A stretch of DNA of 64,000 nucleotides from Candidatus Paracaedibacter symbiosus. Its GTDB lineage: Bacteria; Pseudomonadota; Alphaproteobacteria; Paracaedibacterales; Paracaedibacteraceae. The position numbers were made by a program, and so were the translations under genes. Where the stretch lies: positions 208,063-272,062 of the forward strand of contig NZ_JQAK01000004.1 of the NCBI RefSeq assembly GCF_000757605.1, written 5' to 3'. The notes beneath the pieces were generated by a model. The model saw nothing but the letters and a program-made list of their open reading frames with translations. It made no database searches and was not told the DNA's origin. This document shows, piece after piece, positions 1 to 9,082 of this stretch. Each line of letters begins with the position of its first letter. Position 1 is the first letter of the stretch.

Positions 1-1358
1 CAGCGGATTTGCCGCATTGCTGAAGTTTGTTCAATCTTGACCTTTGGGACGCCAAGCTGAATTGCTTTTGTCATCCCTCCAAGTTCTTCAACTTCTGCAA
101 TTAATTCTTTGGTTGCAATGATTAATTCGTCGGTCAACGACTCGACATAATAACTTCCTCCCAAAGGATCGATTGCTTTGGTGATATTGGTTTCCTCTGC
201 AATAATTAACTGGGTATGCCGGGCGATTCGGGCGCTTTCTAAAGTGGGAAGTCCAAGGGCTTCATCAAAAGCATTGGTATGAAGTGATTGTGTTCCCCCC
301 AACACCGCCGCCATGGCCTCAATAGTGGTGCGAACAATGTTGTTGTGAGGGTCCTGAACAGTGAGGCTTACTCCTGAGGTTTGACAATGAGTACGCAACA
401 TCAAACTTTCAGGCTTTTGGGGGTTAAATTGTTGCATGAGCTCTGCCCACAATGCTCTGGCCGCCCTTAACTTGGCTACCTCCACAAAAAAATTCATGCC
501 AATGCCGAAAAAGAAGGAAAGTCGCGGGGCAAATTGGTCGATATCCAGCCCAAGAGCCAGGGCTGTCCGCACATACTCAAGCCCATCAGCCAACGTATAG
601 GCAAGTTCTTGAGCTGCAGTGGCGCCAGCCTCGTGCATATGATAGCCAGAAATAGAAATGGGATTAAATTTGGGCATCTTTTCGCAAGTATAAGCAATAA
701 TTTCACCCACAATGCGCATGCTGGCTTCAGGGGGGTAAATGTAAGTATTGCGAACCAAAAATTCTTTTAAAATATCGTTCTGCATCGTGCCGGAAAGATC
801 ACTTAATGAAAAACCATATTCTTCAGCCGCCACAATATAAAACGCCATGATGGGGATGACAGCGCCATTCATGGTCATTGAAACACTGATGATATCCAGG
901 GGGATTCCTGAAAAAAGACTTTTCATATCCTCAACAGAATCAATGGCAACACCCGCCTTCCCCACATCTCCAACCACCCGCGGATGGTCAGAGTCATACC
1001 CCCGATGGGTCGCCAAATCAAAGGCAACAGAAAGGCCTTTTTGCCCTCCTTTTAAACACTCATGAAAAAAAGCGTTGGTGGCTTCCGCTGTAGAAAATCC
1101 GGCATATTGACGAATCGTCCAGGGGCGCCCCGTATACATTGTCGCGCGCACACCACGTGTGTAAGGCGAAATTCCCGGAAGGGCACGATTTTGACTCTCA
1201 GGTTTCAGATCGCCTAAAGAATAAAGCGGCTTTAAGGTAAATCCGTCGAGAGTCTGCCAATTAAGTTGCGTGAGGTCTGAGGATTTAGTCTCATTTTTTG
1301 CTAACTTTTCCCAAGTTTCCCATGTTTGTGCCATTGCTCCACTCAACTCGTTTTTCAT
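1..1358 (-). CDS. scpA: methylmalonyl-CoA mutase, large (catalytic) subunit, 3' end outside window
   Basis: This is the N-terminal part (about 452 codons of a usual ~710) of the adenosylcobalamin-dependent mutase that interconverts methylmalonyl-CoA and succinyl-CoA. The reverse-strand translation contains family hallmarks: [17 protein letters not shown] near residue 65, [47 protein letters not shown] and [19 protein letters not shown], in the expected order through the TIM-barrel substrate domain. The C-terminal B12-binding domain lies beyond position 1. The frame is open throughout. The first ATG is at 1358; an ATG at 1334 (reading [11 protein letters not shown]) is an alternative, and neither has a strong ribosome binding site. 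A divergent MFS gene starts 215 bp away. The function is known from the family. Whether the small subunit is present cannot be seen here. Confidence 0.93.
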   Translation of the reverse strand, partial: MKNELSGAMAQTWETWEKLAKNETKSSDLTQLNWQTLDGFTLKPLYSLGDLKPESQNRALPGISPYTRGVRATMYTGRPWTIRQYAGFSTAEATNAFFHECLKGGQKGLSVAFDLATHRGYDSDHPRVVGDVGKAGVAIDSVEDMKSLFSGIPLDIISVSMTMNGAVIPIMAFYIVAAEEYGFSLSDLSGTMQNDILKEFLVRNTYIYPPEASMRIVGEIIAYTCEKMPKFNPISISGYHMHEAGATAAQELAYTLADGLEYVRTALALGLDIDQFAPRLSFFFGIGMNFFVEVAKLRAARALWAELMQQFNPQKPESLMLRTHCQTSGVSLTVQDPHNNIVRTTIEAMAAVLGGTQSLHTNAFDEALGLPTLESARIARHTQLIIAEETNITKAIDPLGGSYYVESLTDELIIATKELIAEVEELGGMTKAIQLGVPKVKIEQTSAMRQIR

Positions 1359-1573
1359 AACTTATGATAAGTGTAAAGGGAAAATTATTAAAACGTCTAT
1401 AAAATCATTTGACATTGATTATGATCGTTATTATTTTGCGATTATCAATCCTAGCTAGCAGGCGGTCATCACCGTCAGTATTTTCCCCCCAAAAAAAATT
1501 AAGAGATTGCTTTATCGCATTCACTTGGCGAGATAAATCATCATAATTAAAAATTTTAATATGGAGCTATACC

Positions 1574-2755
1574 GTGTCTGGTATGTTTTTACCTTTGTTA
1601 ATTTTATCCCTGGTCGCAGGGTGCATTGAAGTTGATATTTCTGTGCCCGGTTTTCCCGATATGGCAGCCTATTTCAATGTCTCGGAAAGCATTATCCAAT
1701 TAACTGTTGCTTACAACTTTTTGGGATTCTGTTTAGCGGCTGTTTTTTATGGTCCATTGTCTGATAAATATGGACGTCGCAAATTAATGATCTTTGGGAA
1801 TGGTTTACTGTTGTTGGGAGCTGGCGCCTGCGTTATCGCCCCCACCATTGACCTTTTATTGCTTGCTAGATTTATTCAAGGCCTTGGTGCCAGCGCCTCA
1901 GCTGTTGTTGTTTCCGCAATTATTGCCGATGTATACAAGGGCCCTAAGATGATCAAGGCACTCACAACCATGAATTCAGCGCTCACCATTTTGATGGCAA
2001 TGGCGCCCGTGGCTGGCGGTTTTATCAACAAAGCTGTCGGTTGGTGGGGCAATTATACTTTGGTAGCGATGATTTGCGCTATCTCTTGGATCATGGTAAT
2101 TTTCTTTCTACATGAAACAAAATATGAAAAGTCTGACGCCGGCTTTAAAAAAATTTGGGACGATTATAAGAGGCTTTTCAGCAGCTCTCATTTCCTCGCT
2201 CATGCCATGGTGCCAACTCTTCTTTATACCTGCTACATTACCTTTGTGACGTGTGCCTCGTTTTTATATATTGAAACGTTTGGTCTGTCGATTATTGTCT
2301 ATGCACTGCACCAAGCGGCTGTGGTTGCGTCCTTCACTGGGATGAATTTATTTTCTAATAAGATTATTCAAAAAATCGGTAAAAGTGGGAGCATTTGGGG
2401 GGGAATGATACTTTGCATAGTAAGCATTATTACTTTAGTTGCGCTCAGCGTTATTGCGCCCCACTCACCTTATATGATCACAGGGTTCATGATGATTTAT
2501 GGGGTTGGTTTTGCCTTAACTTACCCAACGGTTTTTGCTGACTCTTTGGAGATATTTCCCGACGTTAAAGGAACAGCAGCGTCGGTGATTATGAGTTTAC
2601 GCACTTTAGCCTGCGCCGGGTTTATTGGCTTGGCGAGTTTCTTTTTTAACGGCGAACCATTGCCCGTATTTCTTGTCCTCTTAAGCGCTATTAGCTTTGC
2701 AGCATTGTGCTGCGGGATAATCTTACAGGCTGACCGCAGAGTTAAAATGAGCTGA
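1574..2755 (+). CDS. MFS multidrug/metabolite exporter, Bcr/CflA type
   Basis: This is a 393-residue major facilitator with about 12 hydrophobic segments, in the inner membrane. The N-terminal half has the drug:H+ antiporter pattern: an acidic residue in helix 1 (GCIEVDISVPGFPDM), then YGPLSDKYGRRKLMIFG (motif A, loop 2-3), RFIQGLGASASAVV (motif B) and a Pro/Gly-rich helix 5 (MAMAPVAGGFI), as in Bcr/CflA and related bicyclomycin-type exporters. The start is taken as GTG 1574 because a GGAG sits 7 bases upstream; ATG 1583 is the in-frame alternative. It stands alone between the mutase gene and mutT. The substrate cannot be told from sequence. Confidence 0.88.
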   Translation: MSGMFLPLLILSLVAGCIEVDISVPGFPDMAAYFNVSESIIQLTVAYNFLGFCLAAVFYGPLSDKYGRRKLMIFGNGLLLLGAGACVIAPTIDLLLLARFIQGLGASASAVVVSAIIADVYKGPKMIKALTTMNSALTILMAMAPVAGGFINKAVGWWGNYTLVAMICAISWIMVIFFLHETKYEKSDAGFKKIWDDYKRLFSSSHFLAHAMVPTLLYTCYITFVTCASFLYIETFGLSIIVYALHQAAVVASFTGMNLFSNKIIQKIGKSGSIWGGMILCIVSIITLVALSVIAPHSPYMITGFMMIYGVGFALTYPTVFADSLEIFPDVKGTAASVIMSLRTLACAGFIGLASFFFNGEPLPVFLVLLSAISFAALCCGIILQADRRVKMS

Positions 2756-2770
2756 ACAGTTGACTATATT

Positions 2771-3165
2771 TTATAATAAGGGGTGAACGTGCACATTCGG
2801 CTCAGGCATCCGAAATTGAGAAATTTGGCTAGGGTCAATCCAGAGTAACCCCGGTTGCCCTTCAAGCAAAGCTATCTCTCCTTGCCATTTTCTCAAAATA
2901 AAAAAGAAAAATCGACATTCTTTTCAGGGAGTTGGTAGGTAAAAAAAGTCAAAGGCTCTAGATCTTGTAAAGATAAGTCTATACCTAACTCTTCTTTCAA
3001 TTCGCGCTTTAAGGCCTGAGGCGGTGCTTCACCTAATTCAATTTTGCCGCCAGGAAATTCCCAATATCCCCCCCATTCCTTATCCAAGGGACGTTGAACA
3101 ATCAAAATCTGGTTGTGAGCATTTTTTAAAATAGCTGCCACGACAAAAATTGTAGTTTCAGACAT
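2771..3165 (-). pseudogene. mutT: 8-oxo-dGTP diphosphatase MutT, frameshifted near the C-terminus
   Basis: This is a NUDIX hydrolase that removes oxidised dGTP (8-oxo-dGTP) from the nucleotide pool. The start ATG 3165 gives MSETTIFVVAAIL. A perfect Nudix box (GGKIELGE, then RELKEELGI) lies at about residues 38-60, and the WEFPGG element precedes it. As written, the frame stops at 2893 after VDFSFLF. Adding one T to a T6 run (about 2899-2904 on the + strand, read as A6) restores a reading frame that continues with ILRKWQGEIALLEGQ and ends MPEPNVHVHPLL at 2771, giving 131 aa, the normal MutT length. So the gene has either lost one base or carries a sequencing error. The Nudix core is intact, but the last strand and helix would be lost. 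Confidence 0.85.
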
Positions 3166-3193
3166 GATGAATATAAGACCTCCAAAAATTATC

Positions 3194-3274
3194 ATTGCGA
3201 GGCGCAAAAGCAGCGCAGCAATTTCCTCAAAGATTATAGAGAAAATTGCCACGGGCCATGCGAGGCCTCGCAAT
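3194..3274. repeat. palindromic intergenic element with ATTGCGAGGC ends
   Basis: The spacer between the parvulin gene and mutT contains ATTGCGAGGC (3194-3203) and its exact reverse complement GCCTCGCAAT (3265-3274). Inside are nested near-inverted arms (GCAATTT near 3218 and AAAATTGC near 3242). This layout of ATTGCGAG arms around a GCAAT core matches short palindromic repeats scattered in many proteobacterial genomes. A related element lies at 23514-23577. The RNA could fold into a long hairpin. No coding function is seen. Confidence 0.6.
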
Positions 3275-3289
3275 AATGTGAGAAGTTAA

Positions 3290-4287
3290 CTACTTCTTAG
3301 AGTCATCCTTTTTTGTTTCTGGAGCTGGAGCAGCGGAAGGCGCACCAGCAGCTTCTGCAGGCTTATCAGCCATTGGCTTACCATCCAAACCAACTTTTTC
3401 AACTTTGGCATCGGCTGTCACTTTGTCCAAAACATTTTAGCAAACTTTTGGAAAGTGATTTGCTTCAATTCTGGTTCGAGCTGTTCAAAAGTTGGTTGTG
3501 GTGCGGGAGACTTGTCGTTTACACGAATCACGAAGAACAACTTGTTACCAGCTAATTCAACAGCAATTGGCTTAGCAATCAAGGTTGCTTTTGCAGCTTT
3601 TGTCACTTCTTTTGCGATATCTGGTGGAAGCGCGTCCATACGGATGTAATCCATATCGCCACCTTCAACTTCTTTACCACTCTCTTTTGCTTCTTTCAAA
3701 GCGGCTTCAAAATTGCTTGACTTCTTCACAGCGTCGATAAACTTCTTCGCATCTGCTTCAGTTTTAAAGATTGCTTGGCTTAAGCGAACTTGGTCAACTT
3801 TTGGCAAAATCTTAATAACTTCATCATAAGCCTTTTTCAGTTCTTCAGTAGTCTGCAACTTGGCAACTTCACGTTCCAAGAACGTCTTTTGCAACATCGC
3901 TTCTTGACATTCAGCAATACGGCGGGCAACTTCTGCATCTTTTTCAAGACCTTGGTTCTTTGCTTTCGCTGTGATGATTGCCAAGTTAATGGCATTTTGC
4001 AGCAATGGTTCGTAGATTTCTTTAATCGGCGCACCTTGAATATTGGCAGGCAATGATTTTAATTGTTCTTTCAGCTGGCCAAAGGTAATTTCCACGTTTT
4101 TACCATCAATAGTAACCTTCGCGACGACAGTTGCATCGTTAATGGCAATAGGTGCATCCGCTGGTTTTGCCGCCTCAGTTGTTGCTTTTGCATCTTTATC
4201 AGCTGCTTTCTCAGCAATTGCGGAAGCTGGGAGAACCGCAGTTAGAGCCAATAAAAGCCCTAATTTTTTGGAAAAACTTGCTATCAT
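3290..4287 (-). pseudogene. parvulin-type peptidyl-prolyl isomerase (PpiC/PrsA-like), frameshifted near the 3' end
   Basis: This is a periplasmic folding factor. Start ATG 4287 (AAGGGA upstream) gives a Sec signal peptide (MIASFSKKLGLLLALTAVL, cleavage near ASAIAEKA). The N-terminal chaperone helices follow, then a PPIC domain: LSQAIFKTEADAKKFID, EGGDMDYIRMDALPP, KPIAVELAGNKLFFVIRV. The frame stops at 3418 after KFAKMFWTK. One extra T in TTTT (about 3431-3434) restores a frame reading LDKVTADAKVEKVGLDGKPM and a low-complexity Ala/Pro/Lys tail ending at 3290. The motif VEKVGLDGKPM is the usual C-terminus of alphaproteobacterial PpiC proteins, which supports the longer gene. Restored length is 332 aa. 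The catalytic domain is intact either way. It is upstream of mutT on the same strand. Confidence 0.85.
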
Positions 4288-4392
4288 AAAACTTAGTCCC
4301 TTAAAAAAAGAATGTCCCACAATCTGGTTTTTTACCCAAATCGTTGTTTCTTTTTTAAAATAGATTTAAAGTATACGCAATACGTGAAGTTA

Positions 4393-4421
4393 TTGACATT
4401 TTAGATTAAGATAACAATAAA
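4393..4421 (+). promoter_or_regulatory. candidate sigma70 promoter of secA
   Basis: There is a perfect -35 TTGACA at 4393-4398, then 17 bases, then AATAAA (4416-4421) as a weak -10. It lies 64 bp upstream of the secA start in the divergent spacer with the parvulin gene. This is a consensus match only, without other support. Confidence 0.4.
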
Positions 4422-4484
4422 GAGATAAATGAAGTCGCTATGGGCCTAAACATCAAGGGTGTCCGTAGTTTTTGAGGCAGGAAT

Positions 4485-7225
4485 ATGATAACAAATTTTA
4501 TAAAAAAATTTTTGGGTCAGCAAATGATCGTTTAGTAAAACGCTATTTTAAGATCGTTGAGAAGATTAATAAGTTCGAGGACAAGTATGCCTCGATGTCA
4601 GATGAGGAACTTCAAGCACAAACTGGGTTGTTTAAAGAGCGTCTTGCTAACGGGGAAACATTAGATGATATCACCCCTGAAGCTTTTGCGGTGGTGCGTG
4701 AAGCATCTAAGCGCGTCCTCGGTATGCGTCCTTTTGATGTGCAGCTTGTGGGGGGACTTGTGCTCCACAGTGGGCAGATCACTGAAATGCGCACTGGTGA
4801 AGGTAAAACCTTGGTGGCGACACTCCCCATTTACCTCAATGCCTTAACTGGCAAAGGGGTCCACCTTGTCACGGTCAATGACTACTTGGTTCAGCGTGAC
4901 GCAGCTTGGATGGGGCAGATCTATAATTTCTTAGGCTTAAGCTATGGCTGTATCGTCCATGGCTTAACCGATGAACAACGCCGTACTGCTTATAACGCGG
5001 ACATCACCTACGCCACAAACCACGAGCTTGGGTTTGACTATTTGCGCGACAATATGAAATTCCGCTTAGGCGATATGGTTCAACGCCCCTTCCACTATGC
5101 CATTGTGGACGAAGTCGACAGCATCTTAATTGACGAAGCGCGGACACCCTTGATTATTTCTGGCGCAGCCGAAGATTCTTCTGATCTTTATGCCCAGGTT
5201 AATCTCATTATTCCAAAGCTAACACCTGAGCATTATGAGAAAGATGAAAAGCAACGCTCTGTTGTTCTCAACGAAATCGGAATTGAGCGGGTAGAAGAAT
5301 TATTGCGCCAGGCAGATCTTCTTAGAGGTGAGACTCTTTATGATGTGCAAAACATTGGCCTTGTTCACCACGTCAATCAAGCTTTGCGCGCCCACATCCT
5401 TTTCACTCGTGACGTGGACTACATGGTGAAAAATGATAAGGTCATGATTATTGACGAATTCACTGGTCGTATGATGGAAGGTCGCCGTTACTCCGAAGGA
5501 TTACACCAGGCGCTTGAAGCCAAAGAAGGTGTCACCATCGAGATGGAAAACCAAACTTTAGCATCGATCACCTATCAAAATTTCTTCCGAATGTATCCAA
5601 AATTGGCAGGTATGACTGGAACAGGGATGACCGAAGCAGGTGAATTTGAAGAAATATACAAGCTCTCCGTTGTCGATATTCCCACCAATGTGCCAATTGC
5701 TCGTATTGATCATGACGATGAAGTTTATCTGACAGCGGCTGAAAAATATCAGGCAATGATTGAGACCATCAAAGAATGCCGCAGGCGCATGCAGCCGGTT
5801 CTGGTGGGGACAGCCAGCATTGAAAAGTCAGAGCATATTGCTAAATTGCTTGAAAAAGAAAAGATTCCCCATCAAGTTTTGAACGCCCGTTACCATGATA
5901 AAGAAGCCTTAATTATTGCTGACGCTGGCTATCCAGGTGCTGTGACAATTGCCACCAACATGGCGGGTCGTGGAACCGACATTAAGCTGGGTGGGAACTT
6001 TGACGTTCGCGTTGCTAACGAAACCGCAGGCGTGGAGGATGAACAAGAAAAACAAAAGATTATCCAGCGTGTTCGCAAAGAAATCACTCAAAACGAAGCT
6101 ATCGTGAAGGAAGCTGGTGGATTGTACGTTATTGGTACAGAGCGTCATGAAAGCCGTCGTATTGACAATCAGCTGCGTGGTCGTTCTGGTCGTCAAGGGG
6201 ATCCCGGCGCTTCCAAGTTCTATATCTCATTGCAGGATGATCTGATGCGCATTTTCGGCTCTGACCGCTTGGATGCGATGCTGCGTCGTTTTGGCGCCAA
6301 GGAAGGCGAAGCAATTTCTCACTCCTGGATCAGCAAGGCGTTGGAACGAGCGCAGCAAAAAGTTGAGGCGAGAAACTTTGATATTCGTAAGCATCTATTG
6401 CGTTACGATGACGTGATGAATGATCAACGTAAGGTAATTTATGAACAACGCCGTGACTTAATGGATGTGGCTGACATTAGCGAAACGATTCAGGAGATGC
6501 GTCACGAAGGTCTTGAAACAGCGGTGCGTAAATTCATCCCAGAAAATAGCCTTTCTGAACAGTGGGATGGTGAAGGGCTGCAACATGACATTCATCGCAT
6601 ATTTGCATTGCAGTTGCCGATTATCTCTTGGACCAACGAAGAAGGGATTACTGAACGTGAAATCCTTGGCCGTCTGACACAAGCTGTGATGGATGCTGCT
6701 CTTGCAAAAGAACGCCAATACGGCGTTGAGATGATGCGTTCTGCTGAAAAATCGATTTTGCTACGCATGTTGGATCAGTGCTGGAAAGATCACTTATTGA
6801 TGCTGGATCATTTGCGTCAAGGGATTCAGTTGCGTGCCTATGCGCAAAGCAATCCGTTGAATGAGTATAAACGGGAAGCATTTGTTTTATTCCAGGAAAT
6901 GCTTCATCGTTTACGGGAAGAAACAATCTTGATTATCAGCCACTTGGAAATGCATGTTCCAGATCCGTCGGTTTTTGATTCTATCTTAGGTGAGGGGATT
7001 AACTTCGATAAGTTCGAAGAACAAACTCCTGATTGGACTGAGTCAGATATCGAAGCTGGAGCAAGTTCTGCTGATGTTAAGACATTCCCAAAACGTAAAA
7101 AGGCAAACGAGAATGTTGTAATAGATCCCAATGATCCATCTACCTGGGGCAATACCCAGCGCAACGCGCTTTGCCCTTGCGGATCTGGTAAAAAATACAA
7201 ACATTGCCACGGTGCTTTAACTTAG
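4485..7225 (+). CDS. secA: preprotein translocase ATPase SecA (apparent frameshift at codon 8)
   Basis: This is the ATP-driven motor of Sec protein export, about 914 aa. Visible motifs are Walker [15 protein letters not shown] (about residue 107), [14 protein letters not shown], the [14 protein letters not shown] segment, [40 protein letters not shown], and a C-terminal zinc/SecB-binding motif [14 protein letters not shown]. The start is difficult. ATG 4485 has GAGG 7 bases upstream and would encode MITNFIKK like other SecA N-termini, but it joins the IFGSANDR frame only if the A7 run at 4502-4508 had one more A; as written it stops after a few codons. The main frame is open upstream to a TTG at 4472, which is a possible but poorer start. 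The rest of the gene is intact and surely functional. SecA is essential, so a sequencing error, slippage or a TTG start are all possible. Confidence 0.95.
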
Positions 7226-7837
7226 ATTGACTCTTTTCGTTATTGCGAGGGCCATAAGTGGTTCTCGTAAATGACGCTCAAAGAGACAACCGTTGACAGC
7301 CATTGTTGATGTTGATGCTATTATCTCAACAAAATTGTAATGCAGATGAGCAAATCACGAGCCGCCTTAATCGCTACGAGACTGTTGCCACACACCTAGC
7401 TAGCATTGCTAAGCGATAAGCATCTCCTTCAACTCCTCGAAAATGCCCTACCTTTACATTCTGGCAGGGGGGAATATAGGTATCGCTAGAAAATAGCTGG
7501 GATCCCAACCTTTATTAAGAAAATTCCGCTAACGGATCTGGAACGACAGCCAGAAAACAGAATGTCAACGGCAAATTTATTTGGGTTACTCCTCTATTAT
7601 CAGTATGGCGTGGGGTCGGCTGGGTTTACCGCTTGGCGCGAGCTTGCTACTCATATTATGACCACGAACTGGGGCCTCGCCAAAATTTTCCTTTACTTTA
7701 TCACTAGCGTGCACTTCCAAGAGCAATCCATTCCCCTATGACCATGGTTCAATTAATGGTGTTAGAGAAAATGGTTTATGAGGAGTTAATGGTAACATTT
7801 TTTATTTATCATCATCTCTCACATTGGCAATAGGGGC
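7226..7837. other. gene-poor stretch with an unrecognised open frame (7490-7741, +)
   Basis: No convincing gene is visible in these ~610 bp. A + strand frame is open from 7490 to a TGA at 7739-7741. From ATG 7562 it would give 59 aa, including LLLYYQYGVGSAGFTAW and ELATHIMTTNWGLAKIF. The composition is protein-like, but no family is recognised and there is no ribosome binding site. It may be the relic of a longer gene. An ATTGCGAGGG fragment near 7243 recalls the palindromic elements elsewhere in the window. Confidence 0.35.
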
Positions 7838-7903
7838 TAGGTTCTGTGCACCTAATTCACACAAAGATGATTTTATTGAGGGAAATGAGGTGCACAGAGC
7901 CTA
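7838..7903. repeat. short (66 bp) internally deleted copy of the TAGG(C/T)TCTGTGCACCT inverted-repeat element
   Basis: The left end TAGGTTCTGTGCACCTAATT and the right end AGGTGCACAGAGCCTA form a terminal inverted repeat. The ~100-bp middle found in the copies at 21166 and 51606 is missing. The right end overlaps the 3' end of the DUF2608 gene: the TAG stop codon of that gene (7901-7903, read on the minus strand) is the terminal TAG of the element. Confidence 0.75.
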
Positions 7904-8683
7904 AGCAAAATCAAAGTTTTTCGAGGCGAGAAGTTTTTCTGCTTCTGCTTCACTCAACCATCGAAGCTTACTAATTAAATGTTTGTATTGGAGCTCAACT
8001 ATTTTCTCGTCTAATGATCCGAATAAAGAATAAGCCTTTCGAAAGTGAAATCCATGATAATTAATGCCACGTGCTTTGGCTTCACTGGCTACTGACTCTA
8101 AATTCTCAAGCCTATCATCAATAAAAACAATACGGTCAGGATGGTAATTCACAAAATCTAAGAAAGCGCCCAGCGCCTCCCCCTTAGAATAATCCGTACT
8201 AAAAATAATTCCCTTTTGAAAGACCGGATAAGAATACTCACGCTGAGGAAGTTTATTAAGGACAATTCGAGAATGTTGGGGAAAGGAATGGTCAAATGTA
8301 AAACCCAGTTTATCCAGCTGGTTGCAACGCCAATCTTCTAACTTTTCAATTTCACCTCTACGCCCTACATCACAAGCTGTCAGGGCAATGCATTTCGCAT
8401 TTTTAGTCAATATTTCAGAGAAAATAGAAGTCAAACTCTTATCCATAATTTGAATTTTGGCATTCTTAAGAATAATACTTGACAACTTTTCAGAATGATC
8501 TTTAGGCAATGGGTCCATAAATAATTTCCGAAATTTTAAGGCAACCTCAGCCCCAAAAGGCCAAAACACTTTGTCTTGGCAAATGATAAGGACGTAATCA
8601 ACATCAAAGATAAAAAGAGTCTCAATTTTTGGGTCATCAAGAAAAGAATGAAGTGAAGAAAATTTATTAATGATTGGGTACAT
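7901..8683 (-). CDS. DUF2608-type HAD-like hydrolase family protein
   Basis: This is about 260 aa resembling the DUF2608 family, a HAD-superfamily branch common in Legionella, Chlamydia relatives and Holosporales. HAD motif I is seen as FIFDVDYVL; the second Asp is kept but the usual Thr is replaced by Val. Motif II is ALTAC, a Lys is possible in DYSKGEALG, and motif IV is IVFIDDRLENLESV. The substrate is unknown. ATG 8683 is chosen because the family-like sequence begins there. An upstream in-frame ATG at 8767 would add 28 residues of unusual Pro-rich sequence (ALPLPAFPVAF) and cannot be excluded. The stop codon is contributed by a repeat element, so the original C-terminus may have been altered. 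It stands alone, with no operon partner. Confidence 0.75.
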   Translation of the reverse strand: MYPIINKFSSLHSFLDDPKIETLFIFDVDYVLIICQDKVFWPFGAEVALKFRKLFMDPLPKDHSEKLSSIILKNAKIQIMDKSLTSIFSEILTKNAKCIALTACDVGRRGEIEKLEDWRCNQLDKLGFTFDHSFPQHSRIVLNKLPQREYSYPVFQKGIIFSTDYSKGEALGAFLDFVNYHPDRIVFIDDRLENLESVASEAKARGINYHGFHFRKAYSLFGSLDEKIVELQYKHLISKLRWLSEAEAEKLLASKNFDFA

Positions 8684-9082
8684 GGTCTTTCTCTTTACGT
8701 CAATAAATGCAACTGGAAATGCTGGGAGAGGGAGAGCTGGATTTAAACCATTATTATCCGAGCCCATGCCGGGTGTTTTCCCCCTTAACTATCCCCCTCC
8801 AAATTAGGAAAGAGACTTTAACTAATACAATAATTAGATAACTTGGTTAAAAAAATGGAATTAGATGGTTCTATTTAACTTAGATATTTTTGAGATTTAT
8901 AGGTTATATTATTTGCTAACTATAAAATCCCACCATTTATTCAGAAGCTATAAAATTAAGAGTCATACCTTGAAAGAAATAAGCGTAAAAGAATAGATAT
9001 ATCTCTCATGGAAAGAGCAGAGCCACCCCCTTGACTGAGTTTGCAGGTTTATGTGAGGCGATCAACTCTCTTTAATCCTACC
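8684..9082. other. intergenic, nothing recognised
   Basis: This is AT-rich spacer upstream of the DUF2608 gene and downstream of the MHS transporter, apart from a possible 5' extension of the former up to 8767. I see no RNA gene, repeat copy or strong terminator. Confidence 0.4.
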
